Origin: Sphingomonadales bacterium Ga0077531
GTDB taxonomy: Bacteria > Pseudomonadota > Alphaproteobacteria > Sphingomonadales > Sphingomonadaceae
Length of the DNA stretch: 62,644 nt
Direction of reading: 5' to 3'
Assembly: GCA_001464915.1 (NCBI GenBank)
Contig: LNED01000012.1
Coordinates: forward strand, 1 to 62,644
Positions 45,818 to 55,446 of the stretch are shown piece by piece (the stretch's first letter is position 1; each line of letters starts with the position of its first letter). A program made the translations under genes and the position numbers. The notes under the pieces were generated by a model. The model ran no database searches and was not told where the DNA came from. It saw only the letters and a list, made by a program, of their open reading frames with translations.

Positions 45818-46522
45818 TCAGCTCCTTTTCGAAGCGGTGGCGGGTAAGGGAGCGCGCATCCGGTCAAGGATGGCGCTGACCTGTGGACAGGCAGCATTGG
45901 GATCGGGCGCGGCGTCGGCAGTGAAGCGAATTTCCTCTTCCTCCCACTGCGCGTCCAGTTCTTCGAGTGTTTCGGGATCTTCAACCGGCGGCAATGCGTT
46001 CGCCGCCGCCTCGTCCATTTCCAGCCCTGCGATCTCGCACAGCAGCGCGAACAGAGGCGCATAGTCCGATCCCTTGTCCGCCAGCCGCGCCGTCAGCGCG
46101 ATCAACACTACGCCGGGTTCGGCCAGCGTATCGCGCGCCAAAGCGACAGGCAGGGTCGAGCAGTAGTCGAGGAACAGCGGCAGATAATCGGGCAGCTCGT
46201 TACCTTCCGGCTCCAGACCGGCATCAAGGTAACGTGCTCGCAGATCGACCATCGCTTGCCCGCGGTCGCGGCTTTCCCCGTGGACATGTTCGAACAGGTG
46301 CAAGCTATGCGCCCGCCCGCGGTCGAACAATTCCACGTAAGTCTCCTGAACATCGTAGATGTCGCAAGTCGCCAGGCGGGTCAGCAGCGGGGCAAGTGCC
46401 GCCACCTCGGTTTGCGGCAATGCCGGATCTTCCACCAACCGTTGGCGGATTTCACCTGCCACTGCCTGCAACTCGCGCGAAGGATATTGCAACAGCAACG
46501 AAATGAGATGAAGCGCTTGCAT
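45818..46522 (-). CDS. narJ: nitrate reductase molybdenum cofactor assembly chaperone
   Basis: NarJ is the dedicated chaperone that binds apo-NarG for cofactor insertion and membrane docking; it is not part of the mature enzyme. The all-helical 234-residue product begins MQALHLISLLLQYPSREL and contains the NarJ hallmark TYVELFDRGRAHSLHLFEHVHGE. The ATG shares one base with the TGA of narH. Confidence 0.95.
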   Translation of the reverse strand: MQALHLISLLLQYPSRELQAVAGEIRQRLVEDPALPQTEVAALAPLLTRLATCDIYDVQETYVELFDRGRAHSLHLFEHVHGESRDRGQAMVDLRARYLDAGLEPEGNELPDYLPLFLDYCSTLPVALARDTLAEPGVVLIALTARLADKGSDYAPLFALLCEIAGLEMDEAAANALPPVEDPETLEELDAQWEEEEIRFTADAAPDPNAACPQVSAILDRMRAPLPATASKRS

Positions 46523-48051
46523 CAGAACACCTCCGAAGGGGTCTGGAGTTTCTTACGGGCGGGGGAAGCGCCGAACAGATTGCTTTCGCTCGATCCGCTC
46601 GAACAGCCATTGCCGAAGGAGAAGCCGCAGGAACCGCGTTCCTCGAACATGTCCTCGGCATCCTCGCGGTGGCCGGTGGGAATCACGAAGCGATCTTCGT
46701 AATCGGCCAGCGCCATCACCTTATACATTTCTTCGATCTGCGCGCCGGTGAGCCCGACATCCGTGGCAATCGCCTCGTTCTGCACGCCTTCGATCGATTT
46801 CGACCGCATATAGCCGCGCATCGCCAGCATCCGTTCAAGACACAGCGCAATTGGCTCCTCGTCGCCTGCGGTAAGCAGGTTGGCGAGGTATTTGAGCGGG
46901 ATGCGCAAAGACCGCACATCGGGCATGTTGTTGTTGACGCTGATCTGCCCGGCGCTGGCGGCGGCATTGATCGGCGAGAGCGGCGGCACATACCACACCA
47001 TCGGCAGGGTGCGATATTCGGGGTGGAGCGGGAAGGCGACCTTCCATTCCATCGCCATCTTCCACACCGGCGAATGGCGCGCAGCCTCCAGCCAGTTTTC
47101 GGGCACGCCGTCCTTACGCGCCTGTTCGATCACCGCCGGATCATGGGGGTCAAGGAAGATATCGAGCTGCGCCTGATAAAGGTCTTCGACGTTTTCGACG
47201 CTGGCCGCTTCCTCGATTCGGTCGGCGTCATAGAGCATCACGCCGAGATAGCGGATGCGCCCGACACAGGTCTCGCTGCACACCGTCGGCTGGCCTGCCT
47301 CAATGCGTGGATAGCAAAAAATGCACTTCTCCGATTTGCCGCTTTTCCAGTTATAGTAGATCTTCTTGTAGGGGCAGCCCGACACGCACATGCGCCAGCC
47401 GCGGCAGGCCTCCTGATCGATCAGGACGATGCCGTCTTCCTCACGCTTGTAGATCGCGCCAGACGGGCAGGCGGCGACGCAGGTCGGGTTGAGGCAATGC
47501 TCGCAGAGTCGGGGGAGATACATCATGAAGGTGTTTTCGAACTGGCCGTAGATTTCCTTCTGCACCCCTTCGAAGTTGTAATCCTCCGACCGTTTGGCGA
47601 ATTCCCCGCCCAGGATTTCCTCCCAGTTCGGCCCCCATTCGATCTTCTCCATCCGCTGGCCCGAAATCAGGCTGCGCGGACGCGCGGTCGGGAAGGCCTT
47701 GCTTTCGCCCGCCTTTTGCAGGTGAGCGTAATCGAAGGTGAAGGGTTCATAGTAATCGTCGATCTCGGGCAGATCGGGATTAGCGAAGATCTTCGCGAGC
47801 AACCGCCACTTGCCGCCCATCTTGGGCCGGATTGACCCGCCCGGCGTGCGCACCCAGCCGCCGTTCCAGCGTTTCTGGTTTTCCCAATCCTTGGGATAGC
47901 CGATACCGGGCTTGGTTTCGACATTGTTGAACCAGGCGTATTCCATGCCTTCGCGGCTGGTCCACACGTTCTTGCATGTGACAGAGCAGGTGTGGCAGCC
48001 GATGCACTTATCAAGGTTCAAGACCTTGCCGATCTGTGCGCGGATTTTCAT
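46522..48051 (-). CDS. narH: respiratory nitrate reductase beta subunit
   Basis: NarH carries three [4Fe-4S] and one [3Fe-4S] clusters and passes electrons from NarI to NarG. Cluster motifs are visible: CIGCHTCSVTC at the start, CEHCLNPTCVAACPSGAIYKR, CRGWRMCVSGCPYKKIYYN (the Trp-containing [3Fe-4S] motif) and KCIFCYPRIEAGQPTVC. The 509 residues fit the family. It overlaps narG by 4 bases. Confidence 0.97.
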   Translation of the reverse strand: MKIRAQIGKVLNLDKCIGCHTCSVTCKNVWTSREGMEYAWFNNVETKPGIGYPKDWENQKRWNGGWVRTPGGSIRPKMGGKWRLLAKIFANPDLPEIDDYYEPFTFDYAHLQKAGESKAFPTARPRSLISGQRMEKIEWGPNWEEILGGEFAKRSEDYNFEGVQKEIYGQFENTFMMYLPRLCEHCLNPTCVAACPSGAIYKREEDGIVLIDQEACRGWRMCVSGCPYKKIYYNWKSGKSEKCIFCYPRIEAGQPTVCSETCVGRIRYLGVMLYDADRIEEAASVENVEDLYQAQLDIFLDPHDPAVIEQARKDGVPENWLEAARHSPVWKMAMEWKVAFPLHPEYRTLPMVWYVPPLSPINAAASAGQISVNNNMPDVRSLRIPLKYLANLLTAGDEEPIALCLERMLAMRGYMRSKSIEGVQNEAIATDVGLTGAQIEEMYKVMALADYEDRFVIPTGHREDAEDMFEERGSCGFSFGNGCSSGSSESNLFGASPARKKLQTPSEVF

Positions 48052-51000
48052 GCTACGGTCTCCCCTTCGGCCAGGGCCCCTTCGAGCCAGTCGACCTTTG
48101 TTAATTTGCGAACGATGACATATTCGTCGCGGTTCGATCCCACGGTGCCGTAGTAGTTGAACCCGTAGGCCAGCTGGACATATCCGCCGATCATGTGGGT
48201 GGGTTTCAACACCGCGCGGGTCACCGAATTATGGATGCCCCCGCGCTGCCCGGTCAGGGGCGATCCGGGCATATTCGTGATCTTCTCCTGCGCGTGATAC
48301 ATGAACAGGGTGCCTTCCTTCATTCGCTGCGACACGACCACTCGGGCCACCAGCGCACCGTTGGAATTGAAGGTTTCCACCCAGTCATTGTCGACCAGCC
48401 CCGCCTTGGCCGCGTCCACTTCGCTCATCCACACGATCGGCCCGCCGCGCGACAGCGTCAGCATCAGAAGGTTGTCGGTATAGGTCGAGTGAATGCCCCA
48501 TTTCTGGTGCGGGGTGATGAAGTTGAGGATCACGTGCGGCGCGTCCTTGGCCTCGTCCAGCATCGGCTTGACCGCCTTGGTATCGATCGGCGGGCGATAA
48601 ACGCAGAAGCCCTCGCCAAAGGCGCGCATCCACTTGTGATCCTGATACAGCTGCTGGCGCCCGGTCAGCGTGCGCCACGGGATCAATTCGTGAACGTTAG
48701 TGTAGCCCGCGTTATAACAGACGTGCTCGCTTTCGATCCCCGACCAGGTGGGCGAGGAGATGATCTTCCTCGGCTGGGCCTGAATGTCGCGGAAGCGTAT
48801 TTTCTCGTCTTCCTTGGGCAGCGCCAGATGGGTATGATCCAGCCCGGTTTTCCTACCCAGATCAGCCCAGGCTTTGACCGCGACCTCGCCATTGGTTTCG
48901 GGTGCGAGCATCAGGATCATCTCTGCGGCATCGATCGCGGTTTCGATCTGCGCCATTCCCTTGGTCGGGCCATCTTCGAGCACCGCGCCATTCAGATTGC
49001 GCAAGGCCTCAACTTCGTGATCGGTGTTCCAGCCGATCCCCTTGCCGCCATTGCCGAGCTTTTCCAATAGCGGGCCCAGAGCGGTGAAGCGCTTGTAAAG
49101 ACCGGGGTAATCGCGCTCAACCAGCGCCACTGTCGCCATGGTAACGCCGGGGATCGGCTCAACTTCACCCTTGCCCCAATCGGCCACGTCATAAGGTTGC
49201 GCGATCTCGTTCGGGCTGTCGTGCTGGATCGGGGTCAGCACCACGTCCTGTTCGATGCCCAGCACTTCGGGCGCGACTTCCGAGAACGCCTTGGCAATAC
49301 CCTTATAGATGTCCCAATCGCTGCGCGATTCCCACACCGGGTCCACGGCCGCCGACAACGGGTGGATAAAAGGGTGCATATCCGAGGTGTTGAGATCGTC
49401 TTTCTCATACCAACTCGCGGTCGGCAGCACGATGTCGGAATAGACGCAGGTGGTCGACATTCGGAAGTCTAGCGTCACCAGCAGGTCAAGCTTACCCTTT
49501 GGCGCTTCATCGTGCCATTTGACATCCTTGGGTTTCTGCGCCCCGGTTTCGCCCAGGTCCTTGCCTTGCACGCCGTGCGCGGTGCCGAGCAGGTGCTTGA
49601 GGAAATATTCGTGGCCCTTGCCCGACGAACCCAAGAGGTTGGACCGCCACACGAACATGTTGCGCGGCCAGTTGGCTGGGTCATCAGGATCGAAGCACGA
49701 CATTTCCAGCGTGCCTGCCTTGAAGCCTTCCGCCACGTAATCCTTCGCTTCCTTGCCGCTAGCCCTGATCGCCTTGCCCACCTCCAGCGGGTTGGTCTTC
49801 AATTGCGGCGCGGATGGAAGCCAACCCATGCGTTCGGCGCGCACATTGTAATCGATCAGGCTTGCGTCCCAATCACCATCGGGCGCGGTAGGGGAGAGGA
49901 TTTCCTCCACCCCCAACGTCTCATACCGCCACTGGTCTGTGTGCGCGTAGAAGAAGCTGGTCGAATTCATATGCCGCGGCGGTCGGTTCCAGTCGAGCGC
50001 GAAGGCGAGCGGTGCCCATCCCGTCTGCGGGCGCAGCTTTTCCTGCCCGACATAGTGCGACCAGCCGCCGCCCGATTGGCCCACACAGCCGCACATCACC
50101 AACAGGTTGATGATGCCGCGATAGGTCATGTCCATGTGATACCAATGGTTGATCCCGGCCCCTAGGATCACCATCGATTTGCCCTTGGTAATCTCGGCAT
50201 TGGACGCGAACTCGCGCGCCGCAGTGATGATGTGATCGGCGGGAACCCCGGTGATCTTTTCAGCCCATGCCGGTGTGTAAGGCTCCATTTCGCTGTAATC
50301 GCGCGCAACATGGTCGCCGCCCAGTCCGCGGTCGAGACCGTAATTGGCGCAGAACAGATCAAATACGGTAGCAACGAAGGCCTTGCCGTCCTTAAGCTGC
50401 AACTGGCGCACCGGCACTCGGCGCTTCAGCACGCTGGGATGATCGGTGCCCTGGAAGTGATCATGTTCAAGGTTGCCGAAATAGGGGAAGGCGACCTCGA
50501 TCGCCTCATCATGCTGGCCATCGAGGATGTTGGTAAGGCGCAGCCGGGTGGCATTTCCGCGCCCGTCTTTTTCCTGAAGGTTCCACTTGCCTTCCTCGCC
50601 CCAACGGAACCCGGCCGAGCCTGACGGCACCACCACTTCATCGGTTGCCTCGTCGATGGCGACGGTTTTCCAGTCGGGATTGTTGGTTTCGTCCAGCCCA
50701 TCGAGGAAATCGGCTGCGCGCAGCAGGTTTGCGGGCACCCACGCGCCGTCCTTCTCCACCAGCTTCACCAGCATCGGCATATCGGAGTATTTGCGACAGT
50801 AATCCTCGAAATACTCCGCTTGCCTGTCGAGGTGATACTCGCGCAAAATGACATGACCCATCGCCATGGCGAGTGCAGCGTCGGTCCCCTGCTTGGGGTT
50901 GAGCCACAGGTCGGCGAACTTGGTCGCCTCGGCATAATCGGGGCTGACCACCGCGACCTTCGTGCCGCGATAGCGTGCCTCGGTCATGAAGTGCGCGTCG

Positions 51001-51785
51001 GGCGTGCGGGTTTGGGGGACGTTCGATCCCCACATCATCAGGAACCCGGCGTTATACCAGTCGGCGCTTTCAGGAACGTCGGTCTGTTCACCCCAGGTCT
51101 GCGGGCTTGAGGGCGGCAGATCGCAATACCAGTCGTAGAAACTCATGATCGTCCCGCCAAGCAGCGAGAGGTAACGCGAACCCGCGGCGTAACTGACCAT
51201 CGACATCGCCGGGATGGGGGAGAAGCCGATCACCCGGTCTGGGCCATAGGTCTTGGCGGTATAGGCATTGGCAGCCGCAATGATTTCGTTCACCTCGTCC
51301 CATGTCGACCGCACAAAGCCGCCATGGCCGCGGATAGCGGTGTAGCTTTTGCGCTTGGCCGGATCTTCGACGATCGAGGCCCAGGCGGCCACCGGGGTGC
51401 GCAGCACGCGCGCTTCGCGCCACAGCTTCAGCAGGCGCGAACGCACCATCGGATATTTCAGCCGCTGGGCCGAATAGATATACCAGCTATAGCTCGCCCC
51501 GCGCGGGCAGCCGCGTGGTTCATGGTTGGGCAGATCAGGCCGCGTGCGCGGATAATCGGTCTGTTGGGTTTCCCAGGTTATGATCCCGCCTTTGACGTAG
51601 ATCTTCCAGCTGCACGATCCCGTGCAGTTCACCCCATGAGTGCTGCGCACGATCTTGTCGTGCTGCCAGCGCTTGCGATAGCCGTCCTCCCAATCGCGGT
51701 TTTCGTTGGTGGTGACACCGTGGCCAGCGGAAAAGGCCTGTTTGGGCTGACGGAAAAAGGTCAGGCGGTCGAGTAGCTGGCTCAT
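48048..51785 (-). CDS. narG: respiratory nitrate reductase alpha subunit
   Basis: NarG reduces nitrate to nitrite on the cytoplasmic face with a bis-MGD molybdenum cofactor. The [4Fe-4S] FS0 cluster ligands are HGVNCTGSCSW and GCPRG, and the Mo-coordinating Asp is in FYDWYCDLPPSSPQTWGEQT. The start MSQLLDRLTFFRQPK at 51785 is the normal N-terminus and overlaps narK by 4 bases; a much longer open frame further upstream lies inside narK and is not real coding. About 1245 residues, full length. Confidence 0.97.
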   Translation of the reverse strand: MSQLLDRLTFFRQPKQAFSAGHGVTTNENRDWEDGYRKRWQHDKIVRSTHGVNCTGSCSWKIYVKGGIITWETQQTDYPRTRPDLPNHEPRGCPRGASYSWYIYSAQRLKYPMVRSRLLKLWREARVLRTPVAAWASIVEDPAKRKSYTAIRGHGGFVRSTWDEVNEIIAAANAYTAKTYGPDRVIGFSPIPAMSMVSYAAGSRYLSLLGGTIMSFYDWYCDLPPSSPQTWGEQTDVPESADWYNAGFLMMWGSNVPQTRTPDAHFMTEARYRGTKVAVVSPDYAEATKFADLWLNPKQGTDAALAMAMGHVILREYHLDRQAEYFEDYCRKYSDMPMLVKLVEKDGAWVPANLLRAADFLDGLDETNNPDWKTVAIDEATDEVVVPSGSAGFRWGEEGKWNLQEKDGRGNATRLRLTNILDGQHDEAIEVAFPYFGNLEHDHFQGTDHPSVLKRRVPVRQLQLKDGKAFVATVFDLFCANYGLDRGLGGDHVARDYSEMEPYTPAWAEKITGVPADHIITAAREFASNAEITKGKSMVILGAGINHWYHMDMTYRGIINLLVMCGCVGQSGGGWSHYVGQEKLRPQTGWAPLAFALDWNRPPRHMNSTSFFYAHTDQWRYETLGVEEILSPTAPDGDWDASLIDYNVRAERMGWLPSAPQLKTNPLEVGKAIRASGKEAKDYVAEGFKAGTLEMSCFDPDDPANWPRNMFVWRSNLLGSSGKGHEYFLKHLLGTAHGVQGKDLGETGAQKPKDVKWHDEAPKGKLDLLVTLDFRMSTTCVYSDIVLPTASWYEKDDLNTSDMHPFIHPLSAAVDPVWESRSDWDIYKGIAKAFSEVAPEVLGIEQDVVLTPIQHDSPNEIAQPYDVADWGKGEVEPIPGVTMATVALVERDYPGLYKRFTALGPLLEKLGNGGKGIGWNTDHEVEALRNLNGAVLEDGPTKGMAQIETAIDAAEMILMLAPETNGEVAVKAWADLGRKTGLDHTHLALPKEDEKIRFRDIQAQPRKIISSPTWSGIESEHVCYNAGYTNVHELIPWRTLTGRQQLYQDHKWMRAFGEGFCVYRPPIDTKAVKPMLDEAKDAPHVILNFITPHQKWGIHSTYTDNLLMLTLSRGGPIVWMSEVDAAKAGLVDNDWVETFNSNGALVARVVVSQRMKEGTLFMYHAQEKITNMPGSPLTGQRGGIHNSVTRAVLKPTHMIGGYVQLAYGFNYYGTVGSNRDEYVIVRKLTKVDWLEGALAEGETVA

Positions 51786-54529
51786 GCAGCAGCTCCTTTC
51801 AGGGTCTGGGAAGTGGTGGCAGGAGCAGGCGTGCGCCCGCGTTCGATATCGTGCAGCAGGCCGCTGCGGCGGGTGTAGATGAACCACGTCAGCGCAGCGC
51901 AGCTGGCGTAGAAAATGAAGAAGCCCCACAGGGCCGCCATCGGCGATCCGGTCGCGGCAATCGCGCTGCCGAAGCTTTTGGGGATGAAGAAGGCCCCGTA
52001 AGCCGCGATGGCCGACGTGAAGCCGACAATCGCGGCGGATTCCTTTTCGGCCTGCCGCAGCGCGGCATCGGGGGCGAGTTCCGGCATCAGGCGCGGAACT
52101 TCCTGCCGCATGATGTTGGGGATCATCTGGAAGGTGGAGGCATTGCCCACCCCGGTCATGAAGAACATGAAGATGAACGCGCCCAGGAACCCCCACCAGC
52201 TGGCGGCTGCGATGAAATACATCACCCCCAGCACGCCCAGCATCATCAGCACGAACACCCAGAAGGTGACCCGCCCGCCGCCCCACTTGTCCGACACCCA
52301 GCCCGTGCCCGCCCGGCTCAGCGCACCGACGAGCGGGCCGAGGAACACGAATTGCAGCACGTCAACTTCGGGGAACTGCTGCTTGGCGAGCAGCGGCAGG
52401 CCAGCCGAAAAGCCGATGAAGCTGCCGAAGGTGCCAGTGTAAAGCCAGCACATCAGCCAGTTATGCTTGCGCTGGAAGATCACCGCCTGCTCGGCAAAGC
52501 TGGCCTTGGCATCGGCAATGTCGTTCATCCCGAACCATGCCAGCAGGCTGCTGGCGATGATGAAGGGCACCCACACGAACCCGGCGTTCTGCAGCCACAG
52601 CTGCCCTCCATCCGCGGTCTGCTGGCCCGCGCCGCCCAGCGCGCCGAACACGCCTGCGGTGATGATCAGCGGCACTGCGAACTGCATCACCGACACCCCC
52701 AGATTACCAAGGCCGGCGTTCAATGCCAGCGCATTGCCCTTCTGAGCCTTGGGGAAGAAGAAGCTGATGTTCGACATCGACGAGGCAAAATTGCCCCCGC
52801 CGAACCCGCACAGCAGCGCCAGCACGAGAAAGATGATGTAGGGCGTATCGGGGTTCTGCACCGCATAGCCGATGCCGAACGCCGGGATCAGCAGCGAAGC
52901 GGTGGAAAGAGTCGTCCACAACCGTCCGCCGAAGATCGGCACCATGAAGCTGTAGAAGATGCGGAAAGTCGCACCCGACAGTCCCGGCAGGGCCGCCAGC
53001 CAGAACAGCTGATCGGTGGTATAGGCAAACCCGACCTGCGGCAGCTTGGCGACCACCACCGACCACACCATCCACACCGCAAAGGCGAGCAGCAGGGCGG
53101 GGATCGAGATGTAGAGATTGCGACGTGCGATGCGTTCGCCCTGCGCCTGCCAGAAGGCGGGGTCTTCCGGCTTCCATTCGGCCAGCACCTTGGTCGGCTC
53201 GGCGGCGGCATGGCGGGCTTCATCGTGCAGGCCCGCCATTTCCGGGAACTGCGGCAGGCTGCGCGCATCGATCCCGCTCGCCTTCTGCTCCATCTGGCGG
53301 ATCGCGATATGCATCCAGGCCAGCGCCACGCCGACCAGCGCGAACAGCACCATGAAGCAGCTCGTCCAGATGCCGGTGAGATCGCTCACCGCGCCGAACA
53401 CGATCGGCAGCACGAACCCGCCCAGCCCGCCGACCAGGCCCACCAGCCCACCGACTGCACCAACGTGATTGGGGTAATAGACCGGAATGTGCTTGAACAC
53501 CGCAGCCTTGCCCAGCGACATGAAGAAGCCGAGCACGAACACCGTGATCACGAAGGGCACCAGCCCCATCGAGGTCGAAAACGCGATGTCACCCTCGATC
53601 CCGTGGATCACGTAATCGGTCGCCGGGTAGGACAGCATGAACAGGCACACCAGCGACACGCCGAAGGTCGCATACATGATACGCCGCGCGCCATACTTGT
53701 CCGACAGCATCCCGCCATAGGCGCGGAACAGGCTGGCCGAGAGCGAGAAGGTCGCCGCCAGCATCCCGGCTGTTTTAACATCAACCTGATACAGGCTGAC
53801 CATGTATTGCGGCAGCCACAGCGCCAGCGCCACGAAGGCGCCGAACACGAAGAAATAATAGAGCGAAAAGCGCCACACCTGCTCGTTCTTGAGTGGCGAG
53901 AGCTGGTCCTTGAGCGTGCGGGCCGGGATCCCGCCTGCCTTGCGCGCGGCATATTCGGGATCGTCCTTGGCAAGGATGTAGAACAACACCGCGACCACCG
54001 CGAGCACGCCGGCCCACACCTGCGCCACGCCCTGCCAGCCGATCGCGACCATCACCCAGGGGGCAAGAAACTTGGTCACCGCTGCGCCGACATTGCCCAT
54101 CCCGAAAAAGCCGAGCGCTGCGCCCTGCCGTTCCAGCGGATAGAACTTCGACACATAGGCAACGCCCACCGCAAATCCGCCGCCCGCTAGGCCAAGGCCG
54201 AGTGCGGCCAGCAGCATGAGGTAGTAATTGTCGGCATAGGACAGCAGGAAAGTCGATGCCGCCGAAGCCAGCATTGTCAGAGGGAAGATGATCCGTCCGC
54301 CGAACTGATCGGTCCAGATCCCCAGAATCAGGCGGACTAGCGATCCGGTCAGGATCGGTGTGCCGATCAGCAGGCCGAACTGCGTATCGTTGAGGCCAAG
54401 CTCTGCCTTGATCTCGATCCCGATGATTGCGAAGATCGTCCACACCGCAAAGCAGATGGTGAAGGCAAAGGTGCTCAGCCCCAGCGCGTGGCCTTGCTCA
54501 CTTTGCGATGCTGTAGCCCCCGGCCCCAT
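51782..54529 (-). CDS. narK: NarK1-NarK2 fusion nitrate/nitrite transporter
   Basis: This 915-residue protein is two MFS nitrate transporters in one chain, as known from Paracoccus. The first half (about residues 1-440, with GTPILTGSLVRLILGIWTD and GGFAVGVAYVSKFYP) resembles NarK1-type nitrate/proton symporters; the second (about 470-915, with ALSRAGTGWVSDKWGGGRVT) resembles NarK2-type nitrate/nitrite antiporters. Each half has about 12 membrane segments. I chose the ATG at 54529 (MGPGATASQ) with a GGGAG ribosome site, over one at 54580. An FNR box lies 63 bases upstream. Confidence 0.94.
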   Translation of the reverse strand: MGPGATASQSEQGHALGLSTFAFTICFAVWTIFAIIGIEIKAELGLNDTQFGLLIGTPILTGSLVRLILGIWTDQFGGRIIFPLTMLASAASTFLLSYADNYYLMLLAALGLGLAGGGFAVGVAYVSKFYPLERQGAALGFFGMGNVGAAVTKFLAPWVMVAIGWQGVAQVWAGVLAVVAVLFYILAKDDPEYAARKAGGIPARTLKDQLSPLKNEQVWRFSLYYFFVFGAFVALALWLPQYMVSLYQVDVKTAGMLAATFSLSASLFRAYGGMLSDKYGARRIMYATFGVSLVCLFMLSYPATDYVIHGIEGDIAFSTSMGLVPFVITVFVLGFFMSLGKAAVFKHIPVYYPNHVGAVGGLVGLVGGLGGFVLPIVFGAVSDLTGIWTSCFMVLFALVGVALAWMHIAIRQMEQKASGIDARSLPQFPEMAGLHDEARHAAAEPTKVLAEWKPEDPAFWQAQGERIARRNLYISIPALLLAFAVWMVWSVVVAKLPQVGFAYTTDQLFWLAALPGLSGATFRIFYSFMVPIFGGRLWTTLSTASLLIPAFGIGYAVQNPDTPYIIFLVLALLCGFGGGNFASSMSNISFFFPKAQKGNALALNAGLGNLGVSVMQFAVPLIITAGVFGALGGAGQQTADGGQLWLQNAGFVWVPFIIASSLLAWFGMNDIADAKASFAEQAVIFQRKHNWLMCWLYTGTFGSFIGFSAGLPLLAKQQFPEVDVLQFVFLGPLVGALSRAGTGWVSDKWGGGRVTFWVFVLMMLGVLGVMYFIAAASWWGFLGAFIFMFFMTGVGNASTFQMIPNIMRQEVPRLMPELAPDAALRQAEKESAAIVGFTSAIAAYGAFFIPKSFGSAIAATGSPMAALWGFFIFYASCAALTWFIYTRRSGLLHDIERGRTPAPATTSQTLKGAAA

Positions 54530-54591
54530 GTGCAACTCCCGTTCCGATCCAAAGTTCGGGTTGCTGGTGCAAGGTCTCATGGACGCACAGT

Positions 54592-54605
54592 TTGACCAAG
54601 ATCAA
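54592..54605. promoter_or_regulatory. FNR-type box upstream of narK
   Basis: TTGACCAAGATCAA fits TTGAY-N4-RTCAA. Its centre is about 70 bases before the narK start, which allows a class II promoter with the usual centre at -41.5 for the 11-gene nar-moa unit. Confidence 0.82.
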
Positions 54606-54640
54606 AACGGTAGGGCAAGCCTAGGCTAAATCATACTCAC

Positions 54641-54654
54641 CTGATTGACATCAG
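54641..54654. promoter_or_regulatory. second FNR/NarR-like box between narK and narR
   Basis: CTGATTGACATCAG is a 14-base dyad, one base per half away from the FNR consensus. It lies midway between two closer matches, a place where NarR might bind instead of an FNR protein. Confidence 0.55.
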
Positions 54655-54684
54655 AATCCAGGACGCTCCAAATCAAGCAATCGA

Positions 54685-54698
54685 TTGATATTCGTCAA
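54685..54698. promoter_or_regulatory. FNR-type box upstream of narR
   Basis: TTGATATTCGTCAA matches TTGAT-N4-RTCAA and lies about 40-50 bases before the narR start. Confidence 0.75.
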
Positions 54699-54735
54699 TT
54701 GGATGGCTATGTTGAACTCCTATTGGGCAGGAGTG

Positions 54736-55437
54736 ATGAGCATAATGAGAATCGGCGAAAAGCCAGAGATCGCCCGCCTGCCACTGTTCCGTGACATGGA
54801 TGATGCCATGCGCGAACGCGTGCTGTCCGGCTCCTTTTTGCAAGTGTTCCCGCCGCAACTGACACTGTTCGAGCTTGGACAAAATGCCGATTTTTTGCAC
54901 GTTCTGGTCGATGGGCTGGTCGAACTTTACGTGACCGGCGCCGGGCGCGACACGACCATGAAGATCGTCGAGCCGGTCACCAGCTTCATCCTTGCTGCGG
55001 TGATGACCGACCTGCCATACCTGATGTCGGCGCGCACACTGACTTCGTCACGCGTTTTGCTCGTGCCTGCAGCGTTGATGCGAGAGGTGATTCACAAGGA
55101 TACCGCGCTCATGCAGGCGACCATGCACGAATTGGCGCTGGCCTACCGCGATATGGTGCGGGCGCTGACCGACATGAAGCAGCGTCAGTCGGCCGAGCGG
55201 CTCGCCAATCACCTGCTCGAATACAGTGCCCAGCGCGGCAATCTCTGGGAGTTCGACCTCAGCGGTGAAAAGCGCTTGCTGGCCTCGTTGCTTGGGATGA
55301 CGCCCGAAAATCTCAGCCGGGCGTTTGGCACTTTGAAAGCGCACGGCGTCAAGGTGAGCGGCGCAAGAGTTAGGGTCGAAGATCGCGCAGCGCTTACTGC
55401 CTTTGCACACCCCAATCCGGTGCCCGCCGACCGCTGA
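54736..55437 (+). CDS. narR: NarR-like Crp/Fnr-family regulator
   Basis: NarR of Paracoccus activates the nar operon in response to nitrate/nitrite and is divergent from narK, as here. The sensory domain starts at LPLFRDMDDAMRERVLSGSF with the beta-roll, the dimer helix is TMHELALAYRDMVRALTDMK, and the C-terminal HTH contains LASLLGMTPENLSRAFGTL. N-terminal Cys for an Fe-S cluster are absent, which separates it from true FNR. Start is uncertain between 54736 and 54745 (MRIGEKPE); the ribosome site CAGGAG lies just before. Ligand inferred from gene order. Confidence 0.85.
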   Translation: MSIMRIGEKPEIARLPLFRDMDDAMRERVLSGSFLQVFPPQLTLFELGQNADFLHVLVDGLVELYVTGAGRDTTMKIVEPVTSFILAAVMTDLPYLMSARTLTSSRVLLVPAALMREVIHKDTALMQATMHELALAYRDMVRALTDMKQRQSAERLANHLLEYSAQRGNLWEFDLSGEKRLLASLLGMTPENLSRAFGTLKAHGVKVSGARVRVEDRAALTAFAHPNPVPADR

Positions 55438-55446
55438 GACGCGATG

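Noticed and set aside
51786..52286. Upstream extension of narG
   Set aside because: It lies inside narK in another frame; NarG homology starts at 51785.
51851..54190. 779-codon open frame on the plus strand
   Set aside because: Exactly antisense to narK; composition (runs of His, Gln, Arg, Glu) is that of a GC-rich shadow frame and no family is recognisable.
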